A stretch of DNA of 5,906 bases from an uncultured bacterium. GTDB taxonomy: Bacteria > Spirochaetota > Brevinematia > DTOW01. This document shows positions 1 through 5,449 of this stretch, one piece after another (the first letter of the stretch is position 1; every line of letters begins with the position of its first letter). The DNA lies in contig CALFVP010000118.1 in the NCBI GenBank assembly GCA_937928175.1, positions 1-5,906 on the forward strand. Reading direction: 5' to 3'. The notes under the pieces were generated by a model. The model saw only the letters and a list, made by a program, of their open reading frames with translations. It searched no databases and had not been told where the DNA came from. The position numbers and the translations under genes are program-made.

Positions 1-13
1 AAACGAATATACT

Positions 14-370
14 TTACTTGTTTGCAGTTAAAACTTTCTTATTGTTTTTTATACCTTCAACTGTAGGAAAAACACCAAAATACCCATCAACAGCAACAAC
101 AACAATATCAACATCTTCACTACTACAAATCTCAACAATACCTTCGTAACCTGTCAAAAATTTCAAACCGTTAAATTTATTCACGTACCTAGGCATTTCG
201 TAAACGTAAACATACTTAGGCTTAAATTCATTTACCTGTTCCATAAGTTTATCAATATTTCTTCTTACACCTAGTGCAACAACTGAAAATTCATCTGGGA
301 ATAACCTAATTACCTCCAACACTTTATTTCCTATAGACCCTGTTGAACCAAATATTGCTACTCTTTTCAT
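14..370 (-). CDS. dxr: 1-deoxy-D-xylulose 5-phosphate reductoisomerase, N-terminal part, cut by an in-frame stop
   Basis: Dxr is the cytoplasmic NADPH-dependent enzyme that converts DXP to MEP, the committed step of the non-mevalonate isoprenoid pathway. The N-terminus carries the Rossmann motif GSTGSIG at residues 8-14, followed by the expected first half of the NADPH domain, ending VLTANK (residues 113-118). The family continues ANKES(L/I)V. Here the codon after Lys118 is TAA (14-16), and the bases beyond it (1-13) read S-I-F-V in the same frame, which is what should follow the missing Glu. The open part is 118 codons, against roughly 380-400 residues for the family. The start is firm because the family begins just before GSTGSIG. 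No Shine-Dalgarno sequence precedes the ATG. Whether this is a real nonsense mutation, a pseudogene or a sequence error cannot be decided because the window ends 13 bases later. Family identity is certain; integrity is doubtful. Confidence 0.88.
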   Translation of the reverse strand: MKRVAIFGSTGSIGNKVLEVIRLFPDEFSVVALGVRRNIDKLMEQVNEFKPKYVYVYEMPRYVNKFNGLKFLTGYEGIVEICSSEDVDIVVVAVDGYFGVFPTVEGIKNNKKVLTANK

Positions 371-376
371 AATTTG

Positions 377-406
377 ATTTTACACTACCATTCAACAAAG
401 GTGCAA
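377..406 (-). promoter_or_regulatory. possible dxr promoter
   Basis: On the minus strand, TTGCAC (401-406) and TAAAAT (377-382) are separated by 18 bases. The predicted start of transcription would fall at or next to the dxr ATG (370). That would fit the absence of a ribosome binding site, meaning a leaderless or near-leaderless message. The -35 match is weak (three of six) and AT-rich DNA produces such matches by chance. Confidence 0.25.
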
Positions 407-420
407 AAATCTATAAAATG

Positions 421-449
421 TTGTTTTTAAAAAACGTATTATATAAAAT
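421..449 (+). promoter_or_regulatory. possible promoter of the STAS/ATPase pair
   Basis: TTGTTT (421-426) and TAAAAT (444-449) lie 17 bases apart. Transcription would start near 456, leaving a short leader that just includes the purine-rich ribosome site at 463-470. That position favours translation from the ATG at 473 over the one at 461. The -35 element is poor, and several overlapping -10-like hexamers exist in this AT-rich stretch. Confidence 0.35.
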
Positions 450-462
450 TACCTACGTGGAT

Positions 463-470
463 GGAGGAGG
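463..470 (+). promoter_or_regulatory. ribosome binding site that fixes the STAS start at 473
   Basis: GGAGGAGG is a near-ideal Shine-Dalgarno sequence. Its first GGAGG (463-467) ends 5 bases before the ATG at 473. An in-frame ATG at 461 would place this element inside the coding sequence and has no ribosome site of its own, so the downstream start is preferred. Confidence 0.75.
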
Positions 471-472
471 AT

Positions 473-814
473 ATGGAAGTAACAAGCGAGATAATGAACG
501 GCGATATAGTAAAGATAAAAGTGAAAGGTGAATTAAGTATATTCTACATTGATCCGTTTGAAAGCATAGTCCAAAAGAATATCATAGATGGAAAATCAAG
601 GTTTATATTTGATTTATCGGAAGTCACTTACATAGATTCAATGGGAATAGGACTTTTATCAATAGTATCAAACAACGCAAGCCAAAAAGGAGAAAAAGTA
701 GCAGTAATAGTAACACACCCAAAAATAAAGTACACTCTAAACGTATCAAAATTGCATAATATTATTCATATAGTAGAAACAGAAGAAGAAGCTCTAAAAT
801 TATTCACAAAGTAA
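473..814 (+). CDS. STAS-domain anti-sigma-factor antagonist (SpoIIAA/RsbV family)
   Basis: This is a single-domain cytoplasmic protein of 113 residues, the usual family size. The STAS signature is clear: a hydrophobic strand ending FDLSEVTYIDSMGIG, with the phospho-acceptor Ser at residue 56 (counting from 473) in the D-S-x-G-x-G context. In the family, the unphosphorylated antagonist binds an RsbW-like kinase and frees its client, while phosphorylation of this Ser breaks the interaction. An acidic C-terminal tail (ETEEEALKLF) follows, as in many relatives. The start at 473 was chosen over 461 because GGAGGAGG lies just upstream of it. The next gene begins 5 bases after the stop and encodes an RsbW-type ATP-binding protein, so the two are very likely co-transcribed partners. 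The downstream target (sigma factor or another effector) is not in the window. Confidence 0.9.
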   Translation: MEVTSEIMNGDIVKIKVKGELSIFYIDPFESIVQKNIIDGKSRFIFDLSEVTYIDSMGIGLLSIVSNNASQKGEKVAVIVTHPKIKYTLNVSKLHNIIHIVETEEEALKLFTK

Positions 815-819
815 CGTTT

Positions 820-1248
820 ATGACATTCAAAAAGAAGATATCTTCAACATTCTCAGAACTTAGAGATCTAGAAAGCGATTTTGAAGACTTTTTGAAAATC
901 AATAGAATACCGAGTGATATAGTATACGATCTAAGAATGGCTATACACGAATATATACTAAACGTCATGGAGCATGGCTATCACTGGGTACCAAACAACG
1001 AATTAGAATTTGAGACCACTATATCATTAAAGGATAAAACTTGTGAAGTATCAGTAACTATAAAAGACAAAGCACCAAAATTTGAAATATCTAAGGAAAA
1101 AATATTTAATTCCGTAAACGATAGAAGTTTTAGAGGTAGAGGACTACTCATGATATTAACATTTGTAGATGATATACAATACGACAAAACATACCAAGAA
1201 GGGAATAAAGTAACACTAAAAAAAGTATTCTCATTACCTTCAGATTAG
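820..1248 (+). CDS. RsbW/SpoIIAB-type ATP-binding protein (anti-sigma regulatory kinase family)
   Basis: This 142-residue protein has the GHKL/HATPase fold of anti-sigma serine kinases. The N-box is A-I-H-E44-Y-I-L-N48-V-M-E-H52-G, with the expected Glu and Asn. The G1 region is IKDKAP (81-86), where the usual D-x-G is D-x-A. The G2 region is FRGRGLLMI (104-112). In the family such proteins phosphorylate the STAS partner and sequester a sigma factor or other client. The gene starts 5 bases after the STAS stop and has no Shine-Dalgarno sequence, which suggests translational coupling. Its 3' end overlaps the convergent CBS gene by 9 bases. The altered G1 leaves kinase activity open; it may instead act as a binding switch. 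No transmembrane segment or sensor domain is attached. The family call is secure; the client is unknown. Confidence 0.87.
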   Translation: MTFKKKISSTFSELRDLESDFEDFLKINRIPSDIVYDLRMAIHEYILNVMEHGYHWVPNNELEFETTISLKDKTCEVSVTIKDKAPKFEISKEKIFNSVNDRSFRGRGLLMILTFVDDIQYDKTYQEGNKVTLKKVFSLPSD

Positions 1249-1635
1249 ATCAACAAAGTACTTTACAACATCAACCATACTAAAAACTCCTACAATTTCA
1301 CCTTTATCGTTAACGACTGGAAGCTTTCTCCTGTTCTTAGATAACATTACTTTAAGAGCATCCTTTAAAGACATGTTTTCATTCAGTAATACTTCCTCTT
1401 GTCTTTCAACTATTTCCTCTACAGTTATTTCTTTAGCTTTTTCTGGAGCAAATATGTATTTAATTAAATCAGTAGCATAAACAATACCAACAGGTTTATC
1501 CTTATCCAAAACAATAACACCACTTATCTTACTTCTTATCATCTTGTCAACTACCTTAGTAAGAGGATCCTTCAAACTAACATGATAAACAGGATAAACC
1601 ATTAAATCTTTCACCTTCATATCACTCAATCTCAT
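1240..1635 (-). CDS. small protein with two CBS domains
   Basis: The protein is 131 residues and made almost entirely of a CBS pair (Bateman module): CBS1 at about residues 7-62 (KVKDLMVYPVYHVS to GIVYATDLIKYIF) and CBS2 at about 70-131 (ITVEEIV to GEIVGVFSMVDVVKYF). The T55-D56 pair closing CBS1 and S119/D122 in CBS2 sit where adenine nucleotides are usually bound. Such stand-alone proteins are presumed energy or nucleotide sensors, but the ligand and partner cannot be read from sequence. The ATG at 1635 was chosen because GGGGG lies 5 bases upstream. The frame stays open to 1710, but the extra 25 residues come from AT-rich DNA and there is no ribosome site for that start. A Met at 1620 is a second option. 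The gene converges on and overlaps the ATP-binding protein gene by 9 bases, and is divergent from lysS. Confidence 0.88.
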   Translation of the reverse strand: MRLSDMKVKDLMVYPVYHVSLKDPLTKVVDKMIRSKISGVIVLDKDKPVGIVYATDLIKYIFAPEKAKEITVEEIVERQEEVLLNENMSLKDALKVMLSKNRRKLPVVNDKGEIVGVFSMVDVVKYFVDLI

Positions 1636-1640
1636 ACAAT

Positions 1641-1645
1641 CCCCC
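1641..1645 (-). promoter_or_regulatory. wobble ribosome binding site of the CBS gene
   Basis: On the minus strand GGGGG stands 5 bases before the ATG at 1635. It can pair with the CCUCC core of 16S rRNA through four G-C pairs and one G-U pair. The GNAT gene has the same element at the same distance, which supports both start choices. Confidence 0.55.
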
Positions 1646-1652
1646 ACTAAAA

Positions 1653-1682
1653 ATATTAACAAAACAAAACAAAAAATTACAA
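1653..1682 (-). promoter_or_regulatory. possible promoter of the CBS gene
   Basis: On the minus strand TTGTAA (1677-1682) and TAATAT (1653-1658) are 18 bases apart, placing the transcript start near 1646, just ahead of the ribosome site. The same TTGTAA with an 18-base spacer precedes the SurA-like gene. The spacer contains a short CAAAA-type repeat on the plus strand (about 1660-1672). Both hexamers match consensus at four of six positions. Confidence 0.35.
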
Positions 1683-1716
1683 AATAATTAAACGAAATTT
1701 CAAAGAACACAGTAAA

Positions 1717-1742
1717 AAAGATGAGATTTAATAATCATCTTT
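1717..1742. promoter_or_regulatory. inverted repeat in the CBS/lysS divergent region
   Basis: AAAGATGA (1717-1724) and TCATCTTT (1735-1742) are perfect 8-base inverted arms around a 10-base AT loop. They lie just upstream of a -10-like TAAAAT (1745-1750) and 34 bases before the lysS ATG. It could be an operator for lysS or the divergent CBS gene, or a hairpin in a lysS leader if transcription starts further upstream. No long T-run follows, so it is not a typical terminator. It is too small to be a T-box leader. Confidence 0.4.
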
Positions 1743-1776
1743 GTTAAAATAACTTTCTAACTTTAGGAGAAAAAAT

Positions 1777-3513
1777 ATGAACGAAGATATAAAAAAAATT
1801 AAGATTGAAAAAATAAAAAAACTTAGCGAAAAAGGAATAAAACCCTATCCCTACAAATTCACAACTGATACCTCAATAAAAGAAATAAGAGAAAAATACG
1901 AAATTAGCACAAAAGATATACCAGTAGAAGTAAAAGGAAAAATAAAAAGAGTATCAAATACAGATGAAGGAATAATGATAAGATTAGAAGAAAACGAAAA
2001 ACAAATTCTATGTTACATACCTTCAGATTTTTCAAGAGAATTTTTAGAAAAGAAGATCGGAGAAGAAATTGTAGTTAAAGGAAATCTAAAAAGAATAAAC
2101 AACGTACTATCAATACTATATAACCCCAACGTAGAACCAACACCAACAAAATCAATAGAAGAAATAGTAAATTCATTTGATTTAGATCCAAAACACGAAA
2201 ACGTATCAATAGCAGGTAGAATAATAACAATAAGAGATCAAGGAAAAGCAGTATTTGCTCACATAAAAGATATTGAAAGCAGAATCCAAATATACGTAAA
2301 AAAAGATATAGTAGGTGATGAAAATTTTAACTTCTTTAAGGAATTTATAGACGTAGGTGATATAATAGGAGTAAGAGGGAAATTATTTAGGACAAAAACT
2401 GGTGAACTAACGATCGAAGTAGAATATTTCGAAATACTATCAAAATGTTTAAACGAACTACCAGAAAAATGGCATGGTATCAAAGACCCAGAAGTTAGGT
2501 ACAGGCAAAGATACTTAGACCTTATATCAAACCCAGAAACAGCAGAAGTTTTTACAAAAAGAACAAAAATAATAAACAAAATAAGAGAATACTTTACTTC
2601 AAAGGGTTTTTATGAAGTAGAAACACCTATACTAAACCAAATAGCCAGTGGAGCATCAGCAAAACCTTTTATAACGTATCACAATACTCTTAACGAAAAT
2701 CTATACTTAAGAATTGCTCCAGAATTACCTCTCAAAAAGCTAATAGTTGGCGGATTCAACAAAGTATACGAAATTGGTAAAAACTTCAGAAACGAAGGAA
2801 TTGATATACACCACAACCCAGAGTTTACAATGATGGAATTTTATGTAGCTTACTGGGACTATAACGATTTAATGAAATTCACAGAAGATTTCCTTAGTTG
2901 GTTAGTAATTCAAATAAATGGTAATCACAAACTTAAGTTTGGTGAACTTGAAATAGATTTTACACCACCATACAAAAAAATAAAATATTTCGAATACCTA
3001 TACAACGTAACAGGAAAAACAAAAGAATTCTTTTTAAATGAGGATAACGCAAGAAAGTTTGCAAAAGAAATTGGAATAAAAGAAGAAAATTTAACCCATC
3101 CAAAAGTCATAGACAAAATATTTACCTACTTCTCGGAAAAAAAATTCATAAACCCTACATTCGTTATTGATTTTCCTAAAATACTTTCTCCTTTAGCAAA
3201 AACCCACAGAAATGATCCTGATTTAGTTGAGAGATTTGAGCTATTCATAGCTGGATTAGAAATATCAAATGCCTACACAGAGTTAAACGACCCAATAGAA
3301 CAAAGAAAAAGATTCGAAGAGCAACTAAAACAAAGAGAACAAGGGGATGAAGAAGCACAAATGATAGACGAAGATTTCATAACAGCACTTGAATACGGAC
3401 TACCACCTACAGCAGGACAAGGAATAGGAATAGATAGATTAATTATGATCCTCACAAACTCAACATCCATAAGAGAAGTAATACTATTCCCAACTTTAAA
3501 ACAAAAACAATGA
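1777..3513 (+). CDS. lysS: class II lysyl-tRNA synthetase with an extra N-terminal OB-fold
   Basis: The enzyme charges tRNA-Lys with lysine in the cytoplasm. Order of parts: N-terminal helix and PYPYKF (residues 23-28); an extra OB-like segment (about 47-121); the canonical anticodon-binding OB-fold (about 141-222); the signature LPEKWHGIKDPEVRYRQRY (228-246); motif 1 (about 262-285, ending FYEVETPIL); motif 2 with FRNEGID (337-343) and HHNPEFTMMEFY; the lysine pocket ELFIAGLEISNAYTELND; and motif 3 GLPPTAGQGIGIDRL (541-555), whose Arg554 contacts ATP in the family. At 578 residues it is about 70-80 longer than the usual bacterial LysRS, and the excess is the extra OB segment. The start has a good ribosome site, AGGAGA, at 1765-1770, six bases upstream. 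The stop overlaps the start of the SDR gene (ATGA), so the two share a transcript. All catalytic motifs are intact, so it should be active. Confidence 0.97.
   Translation: MNEDIKKIKIEKIKKLSEKGIKPYPYKFTTDTSIKEIREKYEISTKDIPVEVKGKIKRVSNTDEGIMIRLEENEKQILCYIPSDFSREFLEKKIGEEIVVKGNLKRINNVLSILYNPNVEPTPTKSIEEIVNSFDLDPKHENVSIAGRIITIRDQGKAVFAHIKDIESRIQIYVKKDIVGDENFNFFKEFIDVGDIIGVRGKLFRTKTGELTIEVEYFEILSKCLNELPEKWHGIKDPEVRYRQRYLDLISNPETAEVFTKRTKIINKIREYFTSKGFYEVETPILNQIASGASAKPFITYHNTLNENLYLRIAPELPLKKLIVGGFNKVYEIGKNFRNEGIDIHHNPEFTMMEFYVAYWDYNDLMKFTEDFLSWLVIQINGNHKLKFGELEIDFTPPYKKIKYFEYLYNVTGKTKEFFLNEDNARKFAKEIGIKEENLTHPKVIDKIFTYFSEKKFINPTFVIDFPKILSPLAKTHRNDPDLVERFELFIAGLEISNAYTELNDPIEQRKRFEEQLKQREQGDEEAQMIDEDFITALEYGLPPTAGQGIGIDRLIMILTNSTSIREVILFPTLKQKQ
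1867..2442 (+). repeat. internal tandem duplication in LysRS: linker plus OB-fold, two copies
   Basis: Protein-level repeat. Residues 31-59 align without gaps to residues 124-152 (offset 93): S33/S126, I34/I127, E36/E129, I37/I130, K46/K139, V50/V143, G54/G147 and I56/I149 are identical, with conservative pairs between them. The match continues at I77/I170 and Y80/Y173 and, after a small length change, at IGEEIVVKGNL (94-104) against VGDIIGVRGKL (193-203). Copy 2 is the canonical anticodon-binding domain because it leads directly into LPEKWHG. Copy 1 (about 1867-2145) is extra and diverged: the positions matching Phe160 and Gln171 of copy 2 are Met67 and Leu78. Confidence 0.6.
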
Positions 3514-4127
3514 ATGTAGTTATACTTGGTGCATCAGGTAAAATTGGGAAATTTATTTACCAAAAAGTATCCCAAGGTAGACTAATACCCCAAACAAAAA
3601 ATTTAATACTACAATTTAACAAAAACAGAATAAAAAAATTACCATCCAAAATCAAAACCAAAATGATAAAAATGAACATACTATCAAAGAAAAGTATAAA
3701 CAAATTCATAAAAAAATTACCAGAGGAAATAAACGTATTAATAAACCTACTATCAACGTTTGAAGAAACCCCTTTCCAAACAGACAACAAAAAAATAGAA
3801 AAAACAATTATATCAAACTTCCTAAATCAAGCAATACTTTTAAAGGAAATATTACCAAAAGTAGAAAATGGAATAATATTCCAATTCCTAGACGTATGTG
3901 TAAACACTCCTTACACCAAAAATTACTTTTGGTACTCAGTATCAAAAAACGCTTTGTTTTCATTTTTTAAACACTTCGAAGAATACAAAAAAAACAATAA
4001 CCTCCCCTACAAAATAGTATACATTCTACCAAAAAACATCAAAAATAATGGCTACAAAGAAATAGAAAATATCATATCTACATGCACCAATAAAAAAAAT
4101 AATTTCGTAGAATATTACACCATATAG
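3510..4127 (+). CDS. short-chain dehydrogenase/reductase family protein, pteridine-reductase-like
   Basis: A 205-residue Rossmann-fold protein. It has an N-terminal nucleotide site VVILGASGKIG, a GxxGxxG pattern (G7, G10, G13) rather than the classical TGxxxGxG; a strand INVLINLLS (74-82) in the place of the NAG region; and the catalytic pair Y142-x3-K146 in YSVSKNALF. Asp128 sits 14 residues before the Tyr where classical members have Ser, a substitution seen in PTR1/FolM pteridine reductases. That suggests a pterin or folate substrate, but only weakly. It is shorter than typical SDRs (about 240-250) and very rich in Lys, Asn and Ile. The C-terminus NFVEYYTI resembles the last strand of SDRs, although the usual glycine-rich end is missing. 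The start overlaps the lysS stop by four bases and there is no ribosome site, implying translational coupling. It could also be a diverged, non-catalytic SDR. Confidence 0.75.
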   Translation: MNVVILGASGKIGKFIYQKVSQGRLIPQTKNLILQFNKNRIKKLPSKIKTKMIKMNILSKKSINKFIKKLPEEINVLINLLSTFEETPFQTDNKKIEKTIISNFLNQAILLKEILPKVENGIIFQFLDVCVNTPYTKNYFWYSVSKNALFSFFKHFEEYKKNNNLPYKIVYILPKNIKNNGYKEIENIISTCTNKKNNFVEYYTI

Positions 4128-4132
4128 AATAT
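4108..4132 (+). repeat. 8-base direct repeat at the SDR 3' end
   Basis: TAGAATAT occurs at 4108-4115 and again at 4125-4132, 17 bases apart. The first copy lies in the SDR codons for V-E-Y and the second contains the SDR stop codon. Removing one 17-base unit would join the SDR frame to the downstream open frame without a stop. The bases between the copies are not themselves repeated, so this is not a clean tandem duplication. It may be chance in AT-rich DNA. Confidence 0.3.
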
Positions 4133-4314
4133 CTACCTACAGAATGGATATCCTTTAAACTAGGAATAGGAGGATTCTTTTCAGGAAATACCACCTACTT
4201 ACTAACAACTGGAAAATAATAAATACATCGTCTCCAAAATTTTACATACCTATAGATGTAATACTGATAAACTTAAAACCTTATATACACTTTGGTATAG
4301 GAATAAACATTTAA
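4124..4314 (+). pseudogene. remnant resembling the C-terminal strands of an outer-membrane beta-barrel protein
   Basis: This covers the gap between the SDR and GNAT genes. Two plus-strand frames carry protein-like sequence with no usable start codon. From 4124 to 4216 the frame reads IEYLPTEWISFKLGIGGFFS and then GNTTYLLTTGK, and stops at TAA 4217-4219. One base back, around the A-run at 4213-4216, another frame continues as IINTSSPKFYIPID, VILINLKPYIHFGIGINI and ends at TAA 4312-4314. Joined by a single -1 shift this gives about 60 residues of alternating aromatic/aliphatic and polar residues ending in a GIGINI strand, as in small outer-membrane barrels. The second frame is open for 51 codons, unlikely by chance at this base composition. 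I infer a 5'-truncated, frameshifted gene end. A frameshift error, or chance, is the alternative. Confidence 0.4.
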
Positions 4315-5444
4315 ATTTCCTTAAAGTAAACTCTATAGATTTTGTAGACTCTACCGCCCATTTTTTTTATTCCTTCGTTAATAAGGGTATTGTCTTCTAG
4401 AGTCCAAGAAAGTTCCGCATACTTATACCCGCGTTTAATATTGTTTTGATAAGTTTTAATATACAAAACTAAGTCTAAACCAAGTTTTCTATAGTTTTTC
4501 TTTACACCTGCTAGCAATAATCTACCGCTTTGAAATTTATTTCTGGGCTTAATATACAATCTGTAAGCTAAAGATAGCAACTGTTGTACATTAAGTAACG
4601 TAATATTAGAAGTCCTATACTTTATAAGTACTTCATTTAGGTTATGCACTACCACAGAAAAAGCAACAGTTTCACCTTTATCATTATCGATCATTACAAC
4701 GAGATCCGGGTAAACTATACTTGCTAAAAATTCAGCAGTATCCTTTTTTTCTTCTTCGGTAAGTGGTATAAACATGTAATTTTCAGACCAGCTCTCATGG
4801 TATACATTAACTATTCTTTCAATATCTTCTTTAATATTCTTCAAGTTAACACACCTAACTTTAAAATTTCCTCTATTTAAAACTTTTTCCATAACTCTAA
4901 CTAACCTTTCATCGATAGGTAAGGTAGGGTCATAGTACCAAGCGTAAAGATCTTTGGCTTTTCTAAAACCGTAGTTCTCAATAAGTTTTTTATAATACTC
5001 AGGATTATGAGGCATCATAAAAAAAGGTGGAGTATCAAACCCTTCAACAAGCAATCCCCATTCATCGTTAGTAGAATAGTTTGCAGGTCCATACATGGTA
5101 TTAAGATTCTTACTTCTTAACCATTCGGATGCTTTATCAAAAAGAGCATTTGCCACCTCTTGATCATCTATACACTCAAAAAATCCAAAAAAACCATCGT
5201 TTTTTCCATACCTTTGGTTATGAATATTATTTTTTATAGCTGCTATCCTACCAGCAAGCTTACCATCTTTATAAGCAACAAAAAATTCAGCTTCATTGTA
5301 CCTAAGAAAAGATGACTTTCTTCTATTAAGTTTACTTTTTATATCCATAATCAGCGGAGGAACCCAATTAGGATCACTACCCTGGGCTATAAAAGAAACT
5401 TTTATAAATTCATTAACATTATTACATACCTTAACACTAACCAT
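4311..5444 (-). CDS. YghO-like GNAT-fold protein with two acyltransferase-like halves
   Basis: A 377-residue cytoplasmic protein of the family of E. coli YghO. The N-terminal half has the family signatures DPNWVPPL (24-31), DGKLAGRIAA (60-69), FFGFFE (85-90), YGPANYSTNDEWGLLVEGFD (118-137) and GFRKAKDLYAWYYD (159-172). The C-terminal half is a second GNAT-like unit with an acyl-CoA-loop-like stretch AGVKKNYRKLGLDLVLY (312-328) and the closing AELSWTLEDNTLINEGIKKM. Its loop lacks a clean Q/R-x-x-G-x-G/A, so CoA binding there is uncertain. Substrates are not established for this family as far as I know, so I give no reaction. The ATG at 5444 was chosen because GGGGG lies 5 bases upstream; a TTG four codons earlier (5456) would swallow that site. 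It is a monocistronic minus-strand gene, divergent from the SurA-like gene. Its stop overlaps the stop of the barrel remnant within TTAA (4311-4314). Confidence 0.85.
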   Translation of the reverse strand: MVSVKVCNNVNEFIKVSFIAQGSDPNWVPPLIMDIKSKLNRRKSSFLRYNEAEFFVAYKDGKLAGRIAAIKNNIHNQRYGKNDGFFGFFECIDDQEVANALFDKASEWLRSKNLNTMYGPANYSTNDEWGLLVEGFDTPPFFMMPHNPEYYKKLIENYGFRKAKDLYAWYYDPTLPIDERLVRVMEKVLNRGNFKVRCVNLKNIKEDIERIVNVYHESWSENYMFIPLTEEEKKDTAEFLASIVYPDLVVMIDNDKGETVAFSVVVHNLNEVLIKYRTSNITLLNVQQLLSLAYRLYIKPRNKFQSGRLLLAGVKKNYRKLGLDLVLYIKTYQNNIKRGYKYAELSWTLEDNTLINEGIKKMGGRVYKIYRVYFKEI

Positions 5445-5449
5445 AAAAA

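Noticed and set aside
1..16. Reassignment of TAA to Glu to explain the dxr interruption.
   Set aside because: TAA ends the STAS and GNAT genes at natural lengths in this same window.
461..472. Start of the STAS gene at the ATG at 461.
   Set aside because: It would put the strong GGAGGAGG ribosome site inside the gene and has none of its own. The residues M-E-E-D are simply that site translated.
1660..1672. CAAAA-type short repeat in the CBS promoter spacer as a phase-variation tract.
   Set aside because: There are fewer than three clean copies, well within chance for an A+C-rich gap.
1636..1710. A 25-residue hydrophobic extension of the CBS protein that looks like a membrane helix (YFVIFCFVLLIFLVGDC).
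   Set aside because: It has no ribosome site, lies where the promoter is expected, and AT-rich DNA read in this direction yields Phe/Ile/Leu by composition. The Cys context V-G-D-C is not a good lipobox. The GGGGG site supports the start at 1635.
2259..3790. Minus-strand open frames opposite lysS and the SDR gene (2259-2579, 2925-3116, 3273-3470, 3557-3790).
   Set aside because: They have low-complexity Ser/Phe/Ile composition and no ribosome sites or motifs, and lie fully inside conserved plus-strand genes.
4092..4099. A run of eight A in the SDR gene as a possible programmed frameshift site leading into the downstream frame.
   Set aside because: A -1 shift there meets TAA at 4100 at once, and a +1 shift meets TAG at 4108, so neither gives a longer product.
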